64,000 nucleotides of DNA from an uncultured Saprospiraceae bacterium (GTDB taxonomy: Bacteria; Bacteroidota; Bacteroidia; Chitinophagales; Saprospiraceae), in the NCBI GenBank assembly GCA_943788055.1, contig CALSOU010000008.1, forward strand, positions 62,001-126,000. Direction: 5' to 3'. The position numbers were made by a program, and so were the translations under genes. The notes beneath the pieces are model-generated. The model saw nothing but the letters and a program-made list of their open reading frames with translations, made no database searches and was not told the origin of the DNA. Positions 28,235 to 38,000 of the stretch are shown piece by piece (position 1 is the stretch's first letter; each line of letters opens with the position of its first letter).

Positions 28235-31200
28235 TTACCTGTAAATCGTGACATCTCCTTGTATCAGTTCTACATCTCCGTTCTCAAATACTATTTCAGC
28301 GACGTAAACGTAAACACCTTGTTGGACCGATCCATCTTTGAATCTTCCATCCCAACCAAATTCAGGGTCATTTGGAGGAAAGCTTTCTAAGCCAAATACT
28401 TGTTCTCCCCATCGATCATAGATCCTGAAGAAATTAACCTCCATCAAATCTTCACCTCCCTGAATAAAGAAAATATCATTTACTCCATCATCGTCTGGAG
28501 TAAAGACATTTCCGGTATAGGAATTGTTAACTTTTACAACTCTTATAGTTATGCATGTCGAATCAACGCATCCATCACTACTTGTTGCAAATACACATAC
28601 TTCTTTGTTACTAGTTAATTCTACTTGGTAAGTCAAACATTCTGGACCTTCACACACAATTGAACCATCAACCGTCCAAATCGCTGCTTCTAAATTTTGA
28701 ATACCCGTACTTACGTCTAAAGAAATTACTGTATCCGCGACATTTTGAAGTAGTAAATCTCCTCCCAAATCAATTGTAAAAGCTTCGGGATCAACTATAG
28801 TTATCACTTCCTCTCCAGTACATAAATTCTGATCTTGCACTTGCACAGTATACGTTCCTGCACCTAAATTTAAAAATGCATCAGCATCGAGCCATGTAGC
28901 TCCATTATCAAGTGAATATTGATAAGGACCTTGTCCACCAAATCCATCCGCTAAAATAACACCTGTATTTTCCCCTTGACAGAAAGGATCTTGTCCTTCA
29001 AGTGTCAAATCAGGAAAATCTGTGTTTCGAGTTACAATCACAGAATCTAAGTCTGAACATAAATTCTCATCAATTACCTCTAACATATAAGTTCCTTCTT
29101 CATCAACAACAACGATAGGATCGTTGGCGTTATCAACACTGATACCTTTTGTTTCTGTCCAATTGAAACTCAAATTATTTCCAATAGAGTTATTTGTTCC
29201 AATTTCAACTTCAAGTAAATCACAATTAAGCATTTTATCATCACCAGCTACGGCAGTAGGCAATGGCTCAATTACAACCTGAACTTCCGAAAAATCATCA
29301 GTACACGGAGCAGTTGCTATTAAATCATAACGGAAAGTATATGTACCTACCAGTTCGTTACCAGTATTAAACGTACCAGCATTTGCATCAAAGGCGCCTG
29401 GCAATGAAGGATCTGCTGATATCTCACTCCATGCGCCATCTGCATCTTCCCCATCTAGTAAATCAGCCAAAGAAACTTGCTCATCTGCATTAAGACAGAG
29501 TACAATAGGTCCAACTGAAATTCCTGGATTAGGAGGAGCAATAACTTCAATTTGTAAAGTCTCTGTTGAATCACAGTTTTCCTTAGGGTCTTCAAGATTA
29601 AAGCTTAATGTGTAGATTCCAGGTGTAGCATTAGCAGGGTCAAAAATTGCTCCGGCTAATACTGCTCCTTCGCCATCTTCCACATTCCAAAATCCATCCT
29701 CAGAAGTGACTTTATAGTCATTAAGATTTAATGTAGCATCACCTTGGCATACTGCATCAACATCACTTAACTCTAAACTTGGACATAGGCATTCATTTAC
29801 TTCAACGAGCATTGTATAAGCTTGATCTTCACAAGGTGAAATCGCAATTGACGTCTCATAGGTAAATGTATACAATCCCGGTAGCACTCCTTCAAAGTCT
29901 ACATTATTAAGATCTGCCAAATTCACACCAGATCCGTCAGTGTCTGTCCAGAATCCATTTGATCCCGTCACAAGACTATTAAATGACACAACTGATTCAT
30001 TGTCGCCGTTTGTATTATTACAAATAAAATAGCTTGGTGCCACTGAAGCAGAAGGAGTGTCTGAATTTGTAACCGTAATTTGCGCTGTCCCAGAACAGCC
30101 ACCCGCATCGTATACCGTCACAGTATAAGTGCTATCTGTCGAAACCGTGACCACCTGAGTATCTCCTAGAGCTCCCCAGTCATAAGTATCGTATCCCTGA
30201 CCAGCGTCTAGCTCAATAGGTGTATTGTCACACATTTGATTTTCTCCAGTAATCGAAGGAAAAAGTTGTGTAGATTCTATCACTACCATGCTAGTATTAC
30301 CCGTACAACCATTTACATCAGTTACGACCACTTCATAAACACCTTCTTGATCGACCTCGATAGTCTGATCAGTACCTGCTGAATTTCCATTAACAATCCA
30401 ATTGATTTGATCGTATCCATCCTCTAAGGATATAAACACGGAGCTATTTGTACAAAAAGACGCCGTATCGCTAGTAGTAACTGGACTTGGAGGAGTAAAT
30501 TGAGAAACATCTACAAGAACTTCTCCTTCGCAACCGTTGCTATCTGTAACTATAATGTTACTATTTCCAACAGCGTTGACATAAAATGGATCATTAGTCA
30601 TATTGGTAATATCTACACTACCATTGTTATCTACATCAACTTCATAAAGGTCGTAACCAGCTTCAGGAGTAATAAGAACGGAGTCTCCTGGACAAAATAC
30701 CTGATCTCCGGAGAAAGATGGCATCGGATTTGCATCTAAAAGAATATCGATTACAGCTGTACCTTCACAACCTTCAGAGTCAGTAACGGTGACAATATAT
30801 GTTCCTTCTTGTGTCACTTCAAACGTCTGACCAGTGGAGTTATCTTCCCATATATATGAAATATATCCTGCTCCTGCATCGAGCAAGAGGTCATCCCCTG
30901 GACAAAAAGAAGTCTTACCACCTTCTCCCGTAATCGTGGCAGTCGGAAGAGGGTTAATTGTTATAGTCTTAACTTGTTCTCCTGTACATCCTCCTGGATC
31001 AGTTACCGTTACCGAATAATCTCCAGCATCACAAACCGTTATTACTTGCACAGTATCTCCATTTGACCATAGATATTCAGCATATCCATCTCCTGCATTT
31101 AAGTCGGAACAAGCTTGAGGGCATAATGACGTATCTCCTTGGACATTTGGAACTAAGAAATCCTGAATTTCCACTTCAACGCTCGCGTTGGTTGAACAAC

Positions 31201-34200
31201 CATTAGTATCAAACACGGTCACTGAAACTGTACCTGGAGTTTGAACGAGTGCTGTATCTGCAGTACTTATTACATCACCTGCTGCATTTATCCATTCATA
31301 ACTTTCAAAATTACTTCCAACATTCAATATACTAGAAGAGCCTTCGCAGAAAGTAGAAGATCCGCCAATTGAAGCGGAAGTTGGAGGGAATGGGTTTACT
31401 GTAATTGCGCCTACTCCAGAACAACCTGCACTGTTTGTAACAGTCACGAAATAAGTACCAGGATCCACTAAAATTGAATCCTCAGCTGACCCGTTTTCCC
31501 ATTCGTAAGTCTCAAAATCTTCAGTTGTCGAAATAAATACCATTTCTCCCTCACAGAGTCCTTGTGGTGCTGAAATTTCAGGCTCAGGAGAAGCAATCTC
31601 TTCAATAAAAATTGAATCCACTTTTAAACAATTAATAATAGGGTCTGTGACTTCAAGAACGTAATACCCTGTTTCGTTGGCTACGATGTTAGCACCGTTT
31701 AGCGTATTTCCGTTTGGTGTTGTCCAAGCAAAATTATACACAACGCCAGGTTCTCCTAGAACGGCTGCCGCAGATATGTCAATAGACTCGCCTGGGCAGT
31801 ACTGTCCTCCATCAGGTATCGACGAAATGAATAATTGAGGTTCGTTAAACACATCAACTATAAATTCAGTATCACCTGTACATCCATTATCATCTGTGAC
31901 TTCCAATGTTACGGTATAATCACCTGAAGGTAGACCATTTCCATCCCAATCAAGTACCTGATTTGTAGAATTATTTGTCCCTTCACCCATCCATTGAAAA
32001 GTATAATTAGGTGTACCACCTAGAGGTGAACCGTTAATTGTCGTCAATGGAAAATCCGGGCACAACAAAGTATCACCGTCGATCTCAACGTCAAATCTTG
32101 GATTTATGGTTAACGTAACGTCATCGGTAGATGTACATCCATTAGCATCGGTTACAGTTACAGTGTAAGTGGTAGTAATGTTTGGCGATGCAGTTGGATT
32201 CGCAATATTATCCAATGAACTATTACCCCAATCATATGTGAAGTTTCCATCTCCACCAACTGCAGTAGGTGATCCACCTAACATGAACTCACCTTGGGCA
32301 CAACCATCTATAGGTGCTCCAGCATCAACTTCTATTGCAGGTAGTACAGTAACTGGAACAAGAGAAGGGAGTCCAAAACAACCTTCTTCAGATATGGCAG
32401 TTACCATATAATTGACAATTTGAATCGTTGTTGTATTATTTGTTAAAGTCTGAGTAATGAATTTACCAGAACCGTCAGACCAACCAGTTACATTGTTGTT
32501 TGGTGGATCAATTACCCAAGAGAATTGTATATCTCCTGCTTGGTCCGCTGTTAACGTGATGTTGGTAACTTCACCTGAACAAACCACATCCATGAGTGGA
32601 TCTACTATCGGACCAATACAACAATTCAAAACCGAATTTTTTACTGTTGGAATATCATCAGCACAAACCGAAACCCCGCCTGTCCATGATCCTGTTTCTC
32701 CATCTGAAGTTGTATAGACTTTAATTGATGTATCTGTTATTTGTGGATCTTCAGCATCACAACCTTCAAAATCTAATGTTGTCAAATCGAAGCAGACAGA
32801 CCAAGGTCCTTGATTACCATTACAGCCAGATCCTGAACCCCAATCGACATTTGGGTGTCCAGATGCACCGCCATCAGCAGGATTCCAAGCATACCATCCG
32901 GGAGGCATAATCTGTCCGGCAACAATTCCAGTACCTGGACAATCTGGTTCCGTGAAATGGCACATGTCTATAATTCCGTCACCGTCAAAATCACCCACCG
33001 ATTTTGTTGCATTTGGAGGCGGTAATGTTGTATTATAAGTAACATCTGTATACCAACCCCAAGTAGAACCGTAAGCAGGTTGATTTACCCCTGAATTTGA
33101 TATCGGCATACCTGTTCCTGAGAAAGACGAAGGATCCCAAGCTGGACCAAATATCGGAATTATTCCTTGTAGCCATTGACATCCGTTAACATTGCTCGCA
33201 GACGTATAGCTATCAATATTGTAACAAAAACTTACAACTTCAGCAGGCTGGTAAGGTCCATCCAAAGGTGATCCTAAAGATGTTCCTGTTACTTCGATCC
33301 CAGATTCTAGAACACATTGACTAGGATCATCAAGCATTAGCATACATAGGTCAAACTCACCACCATCTCCGTATCCATTACTTACTGCTATGAAAATTGT
33401 AGCATTTGAAGGTATAAAGTTATTTACAATCTCTGCGTTTCCTCCTGCTCCTGTCACACAAGTTGATTGCTCTACAAGTCCACTACAAGTACCTGAAAAA
33501 ATCTGAACTGAAGGTGCTTCAATTTCAAGACTATTAACAGTAACTGTAAGTAAAGACGCTGCTGCGTCTGAGGTAAAAGTAAACCAAACCACTTCCTCTG
33601 TAGCAAAATTACAGCCTGTAAGACCAGGTTCAGGAGAAGCTAAAATATTACATCCAGGAACGCATGTGTAAGCTGTATTATTTGAGTTCATTCCATTTAC
33701 AAATTCAGCTACATCACACGTATTATTCTCAGAGCAACCTGGCGGAGGCCCACTTTCAGTAACACATAATTGGAAATCTCCTTCATCTCCAGCAGCAGTA
33801 CCTATGTAGACAACATACGTATTTCCGGGCACTACACCTTGGAAAGTGATGGCATCGGTCGTAGGAGGTCCACAATATGCATCTGTTGCTAAGACTAAAC
33901 TTCCATTACAATCAGGATTCCACTCACCTAAAACAACTACAACATCCCCGGGAAGATTTATATTATTTAAATCTATTGTAACCGATAGATTACCAGGAGA
34001 AACTGTAAATTCGTAGAATACATCGTTTTCTGGAATAATACTACATCCAGGAATTGAATTAAAATTATTAGTTGCAGCAATAGTCGTTCCATTTGTACAA
34101 GTACCATTGGGAGTCACAACCTCTGCATCACATGTTTCATCGTTAGGAGGGCCTGCAACAGGAACAGGATTATCTACGCAAACCTGCAAAATACCTTCAG

Positions 34201-34633
34201 CTGGATTACCAACTCCGTCAGCAAGGTTAACTACGAGATAATATGTTTGCCCAATAACGAGCCCTGAGAAATTGATAGCATCCAACCCAGCAGTTGCAAA
34301 TCCACAGTCTAATTGACCTGCCGAAGCAAAATCACAAGGAGTAGGGTCAAATTGCAAAAGTGTAACATACACATCATTTACCTGACCATTAACTGCTATA
34401 TCTACATCTGGACCCTGGGCCACAAACGTAAACCACACATTTGGTGCTGTCGGCGCAGGGGCACAATCCCCATTAGCCAGGTCAAAAGTTGCCATTGTAT
34501 TATCAGCTACAGTACATGATCCATCCAGTAAAGTAATAGCAGTCGGAGCTAAACAATCATTGTTTGCAGGCTGCGCATACATTGCAACTGAATACACCAT
34601 GAGAATCATACCTATTAGTATACTTTTTCTCAT
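28235..34633 (-). CDS. Giant secreted protein (2132 aa) with PPC-like and PKD/Ig-like repeats and a T9SS type B sorting domain
   Basis: The signal peptide MRKSILIGMILMVYSVAMYAQ is followed by three PPC-like modules (about 25-440; NVWFTFVAQGPDVDI, GQTYYLVVNLADG, DVFYEFTVSPGNL). Next is an unclassified Trp- and Gly-rich module (about 440-660; YQPAEVVSFCYNID, DWGSGSGCNGNQGPWSVCFD). A long series of PKD/Ig-like units follows, each with a YEW- or YIWED-type core and a G-x-Y-x-V-T-V-T-D-x-x-GC ending. Near the C-terminus are a SprB-like repeat (FCQGENTGVILADGFGG) and the sorting domain (FTPDDDGVNDIFFI, IYDRWGEQVF, QQGVYVYVAEI). It is a surface-exposed or released T9SS substrate; function not assignable. 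A leader hairpin lies at 34657-34711. Confidence 0.87.
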   Translation of the reverse strand: MRKSILIGMILMVYSVAMYAQPANNDCLAPTAITLLDGSCTVADNTMATFDLANGDCAPAPTAPNVWFTFVAQGPDVDIAVNGQVNDVYVTLLQFDPTPCDFASAGQLDCGFATAGLDAINFSGLVIGQTYYLVVNLADGVGNPAEGILQVCVDNPVPVAGPPNDETCDAEVVTPNGTCTNGTTIAATNNFNSIPGCSIIPENDVFYEFTVSPGNLSVTIDLNNINLPGDVVVVLGEWNPDCNGSLVLATDAYCGPPTTDAITFQGVVPGNTYVVYIGTAAGDEGDFQLCVTESGPPPGCSENNTCDVAEFVNGMNSNNTAYTCVPGCNILASPEPGLTGCNFATEEVVWFTFTSDAAASLLTVTVNSLEIEAPSVQIFSGTCSGLVEQSTCVTGAGGNAEIVNNFIPSNATIFIAVSNGYGDGGEFDLCMLMLDDPSQCVLESGIEVTGTSLGSPLDGPYQPAEVVSFCYNIDSYTSASNVNGCQWLQGIIPIFGPAWDPSSFSGTGMPISNSGVNQPAYGSTWGWYTDVTYNTTLPPPNATKSVGDFDGDGIIDMCHFTEPDCPGTGIVAGQIMPPGWYAWNPADGGASGHPNVDWGSGSGCNGNQGPWSVCFDLTTLDFEGCDAEDPQITDTSIKVYTTSDGETGSWTGGVSVCADDIPTVKNSVLNCCIGPIVDPLMDVVCSGEVTNITLTADQAGDIQFSWVIDPPNNNVTGWSDGSGKFITQTLTNNTTTIQIVNYMVTAISEEGCFGLPSLVPVTVLPAIEVDAGAPIDGCAQGEFMLGGSPTAVGGDGNFTYDWGNSSLDNIANPTASPNITTTYTVTVTDANGCTSTDDVTLTINPRFDVEIDGDTLLCPDFPLTTINGSPLGGTPNYTFQWMGEGTNNSTNQVLDWDGNGLPSGDYTVTLEVTDDNGCTGDTEFIVDVFNEPQLFISSIPDGGQYCPGESIDISAAAVLGEPGVVYNFAWTTPNGNTLNGANIVANETGYYVLEVTDPIINCLKVDSIFIEEIASPEPEISAPQGLCEGEMVFISTTEDFETYEWENGSAEDSILVDPGTYFVTVTNSAGCSGVGAITVNPFPPTSASIGGSSTFCEGSSSILNVGSNFESYEWINAAGDVISTADTALVQTPGTVSVTVFDTNGCSTNASVEVEIQDFLVPNVQGDTSLCPQACSDLNAGDGYAEYLWSNGDTVQVITVCDAGDYSVTVTDPGGCTGEQVKTITINPLPTATITGEGGKTSFCPGDDLLLDAGAGYISYIWEDNSTGQTFEVTQEGTYIVTVTDSEGCEGTAVIDILLDANPMPSFSGDQVFCPGDSVLITPEAGYDLYEVDVDNNGSVDITNMTNDPFYVNAVGNSNIIVTDSNGCEGEVLVDVSQFTPPSPVTTSDTASFCTNSSVFISLEDGYDQINWIVNGNSAGTDQTIEVDQEGVYEVVVTDVNGCTGNTSMVVIESTQLFPSITGENQMCDNTPIELDAGQGYDTYDWGALGDTQVVTVSTDSTYTVTVYDAGGCSGTAQITVTNSDTPSASVAPSYFICNNTNGDNESVVSFNSLVTGSNGFWTDTDGSGVNLADLNNVDFEGVLPGLYTFTYETSIAISPCEDQAYTMLVEVNECLCPSLELSDVDAVCQGDATLNLNDYKVTSEDGFWNVEDGEGAVLAGAIFDPANATPGIYTLSFNLEDPKENCDSTETLQIEVIAPPNPGISVGPIVLCLNADEQVSLADLLDGEDADGAWSEISADPSLPGAFDANAGTFNTGNELVGTYTFRYDLIATAPCTDDFSEVQVVIEPLPTAVAGDDKMLNCDLLEVEIGTNNSIGNNLSFNWTETKGISVDNANDPIVVVDEEGTYMLEVIDENLCSDLDSVIVTRNTDFPDLTLEGQDPFCQGENTGVILADGFGGQGPYQYSLDNGATWLDADAFLNLGAGTYTVQVQDQNLCTGEEVITIVDPEAFTIDLGGDLLLQNVADTVISLDVSTGIQNLEAAIWTVDGSIVCEGPECLTYQVELTSNKEVCVFATSSDGCVDSTCITIRVVKVNNSYTGNVFTPDDDGVNDIFFIQGGEDLMEVNFFRIYDRWGEQVFGLESFPPNDPEFGWDGRFKDGSVQQGVYVYVAEIVFENGDVELIQGDVTIYR

Positions 34634-34656
34634 ACTTATTCTTTTTAAATATAAAA

Positions 34657-34711
34657 GGGAAGGCTTAATCTCGAATCAACGCTAAGGTAACTATTTATTA
34701 AGAACCTTCCC
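34657..34711 (-). promoter_or_regulatory. Leader hairpin or attenuator-like element before a giant T9SS gene
   Basis: On the minus strand GGGAAGG and CTTAAT pair with ATTAAG and CCTTCCC (13 base pairs with a 2-base bulge) around a 27-base loop. A T-rich stretch (TTTTATATTT) follows, then the start codon 23 bases after the stem. The form is that of a terminator located inside the leader, which suggests attenuation or mRNA protection. Confidence 0.5.
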
Positions 34712-34989
34712 AACCATTAAATCTATAAATTATTGCAAAAAATCTCATAAATTTGAATAGTACCACTTATAAGAATTACAACCCATTGATTATCAATAAC
34801 TTAATCATTGATCTCTTGAGACTACCACCGCTAATTTGCATCTTAATTTCAGGTAGCAATATCCTATCTACGATTGAAATATATCTTTAGCAAGACAATT
34901 TATATGATCGAGTAAATTGTGATCTATTTTCAAGAGCTGCACACCATAAAAATCATAAAAATAATTATAATCGAAGTAGCCTCCCTAAT
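34712..34989. other. Intergenic region between giant genes
   Basis: AT-rich sequence with only short inverted segments (for example ATCAAT/ATTGAT near 34795-34815). No gene or RNA could be supported. The promoter for the 28235-34633 gene is probably here, but no clear TAnnTTTG box was found. Confidence 0.35.
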
Positions 34990-35026
34990 AAAGAAAGAGC
35001 CTCATCTTCATTGACAAGGCTCTTTT
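34990..35026 (-). terminator. Terminator after the PKD-metalloprotease gene
   Basis: On the minus strand AAAGAGCC pairs with GGCTCTTT around a 16-base loop that has an inner TCA/TGA pairing. A T-rich tail (TTTCTTTATT) follows. It lies 26 bases after the stop codon at 35052. Confidence 0.7.
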
Positions 35027-35051
35027 AGAAAATTTCTTTTTGAGTTGGGTT

Positions 35052-38000
35052 CTAATCAATAATCAACTTCAAGAGATAACTCTCATACTTAGAACTCAAT
35101 GTGATCAGATATAAACCTGATGGATACTGATTATCGAAATGGTACGTGTTCATGCCTTTCTGAAGAGTTACCAACCTACTATCAATTTGTTGTCCTAAAG
35201 TATTTGTGATGCCTAACAACATTTCGTCACTGATATTGGTCACAATTTCTACGAAAAACTGACTTCTAGCTGGTACAGGATAAACTTTACAGGAAAATTC
35301 CATACTCTCCTCTATACCAACCGTCAATATTTGCACTAGTTGAGAAATTGTATCTACACAATTTGACCCCCCATCAATAATCATAGTAACTAAATATTCT
35401 CCTGGGTCTGAATAAACATGCGTAGGATTATCTTCAGAACTAGTTGCCATATCTCCAAAGTCCCAGAATACATCACCTCCAATGTTTGAAGAATTTGTAA
35501 ATTCAGCTGAATTTTGTGATACCGAAAATTCAAAATTAGCAACTGCTTCCTCATTTACAATTGCAGCATCAGCAATTTGAATTGTATCTGAACCGAAATT
35601 ATTATTGACTATTAACTCTACCGCATAAGTACCACTGTTAATATAGCTTACAACTGGATTCTGCTCCGAAGAAAAAGCAGGGTTACCTCCTTCGAAAGTC
35701 CATAGCCATGTATCTACATCATCTTCTGATAAATCATTAAATTGAATTTCTGCTGGAGCGCAAACAAAATCATAATCAGAGCTAAATGCTGCATCCGGAT
35801 AAGCCGTAATCGTAACATTTTCAAAAAATGATACTGTGCCACATTCATTTGTCAAAGTCAGTTTAATTTCGTAATCTCCATCTGCAGGAAAAACCACATC
35901 AATTGACTCCGTATCAAATGAACCAGTAAATCCCTCAACAGTCCAAAGGCTTATATCATAGTTGCTAGATGAAAAAGAAAAACTACCATTTACTCCAATG
36001 ATTTCTTTACTAATGGTTGCATTTGGCAATGCTCCAACTTCAATATAATCTTGCAAATAGAATTCATCGCTTCCAACATCATTACTTGCAGTCAACTTAA
36101 CGTCATATATTCCAGTATTTTCGTAAACCACAATCGGATTCTGTTCTGTCGAAGTAGCAGGATTCCCACCTTCAAATTCCCAAAACCAACTATCAGTAGA
36201 TGATGTTGAAAGGTCTTCAAAAACTACTGTAAAAATAGTACAACCTTCAGTATCGCTTGCTGTAAAATTAGCCGTTGGTAGTGATGAAACATTTAGTTGA
36301 ATAGTGCTTGTGTCGCTTCCACAGTTATTGGTGGAAATCAATACTACTTCATAAGTTCCTTCGGCATCATAGATATGATTAGGGTTAATAAGGTTGCTTG
36401 TACTATTGTCTCCAAAGTCCCAATTATATGATACACCATTCGTTGTTAAGTTTTGAAAAATTACTTCAAGATTCGTAACATCAAATGAAAAGTCTGCATC
36501 TGGTACATCTTGTACTGAAATTAAGCTATTTTGTGTGAGTACATCTGTAAACGTGGAGTTTGACACTTCCAATACTACGTCATAAGTACCAGCACTTTCG
36601 TAAGTCACAATTGGATTTTGTTCCGTGGAAGATGTAGGAGATCCTCCCTCAAAAGTCCAAAACCAATTAGTAACATTAGCTGTCGAATTATCAGTAAACT
36701 GAACCTCTAACTCAGCACAGCCCGACGTTACATTAGCACCCATTCCAGCTTGAACTTCGGAAACTACTTGTACTATAGTCTCGACTACATCCGAACCACA
36801 ATCATTTGTTGTCGTTAATCTCACAGTATAAGTTCCGTCCTCAAGATAAGTATGAGTTGGATTCTCAAGATTACTTGTTTCACCATCTCCAAATTCCCAG
36901 AAATAGGAAGTTGAATTAGTTGATGTATTTGTAAAATTGTACTGCAACTGGTTGGCAGAGAAATCAAAACCTGCAGTTGGAATGTCTTGTACAGAAATAA
37001 AGCTCGTTTGTGTTAATACATCAGTAAAGGCCGAGTTTGATACTTCCAGCACTACGTCATAAGTACCAGCACTTTCGTAAGTCACAATTGGATTTTGTTC
37101 CGTGGAAGATGCAGGAGACCCTCCCTCAAAAGTCCAAAACCAATTAGTAACATTAGCTGTCGAATTATCAGTAAACTGAACCTCTAACTCAGCACAGCCC
37201 GACGTTACATTAGCACCCATTCCAGCTTGAACTTCGGAAACTACTTGTACTATAGTCTCGACTACATCCGAACCACAATCATTTGTTGTCGTTAATCTCA
37301 CAGTATAAGTTCCGTCCTCAAGATAAGTATGAGTTGGATTCTCAAGATTACTTGTTTCACCATCTCCAAATTCCCAGAAATAGGAAGTTGAATTAGTTGA
37401 TGTATTTGTAAAATTGTACTGCAACTGGTTGGCAGAGAAATCAAAACCTGCAGTTGGACCTTCTCCGACAACGATATAATCTACAAATACAATTTGATCT
37501 GACCCCTGTTCATTTACTACAGTCAGACTTACGTCAAAAGTACCTGCACTATTGTAAACTACAACGGGATTCTGTTCAGTTGAAGTCACAGGGCTTCCTC
37601 CTTCAAAAAACCAATTCCAAGAATCTACATTACTTGACGAGGCATCACTGAATTGAACTGTAAACGGAATACAGCCAGTTGTTCCAGATGCAGCTAGACC
37701 CGCAGTTGGTAAATTTGCAACCACAACTTCGCCAGTTACTGCACTATCTCCACAATCATTGGTCGCCGTAAGCGTAACAGCATATACACCATCAGCTACA
37801 TAAGTATGTGATGGATTTTCGTCTGTTGAAGTATTTGTATCACCAAACTCCCATAGATAAGTATTATCACCAGGTGTTTCATTTGTAAAATCAACGGTAT
37901 ATCCATTTTCAAAAGCACTAAAATCAGGATCAGGAACATCAAATACTTCAATATAGGATTCTTGTGTAAGTGTGTCGAAACCTTGCTCATTTTCTACTAC

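Noticed and set aside
36500-37460. CRISPR-like or mobile repeat array
   Set aside because: The repeat is two long in-frame copies of a protein domain pair with no short repeats and spacers.
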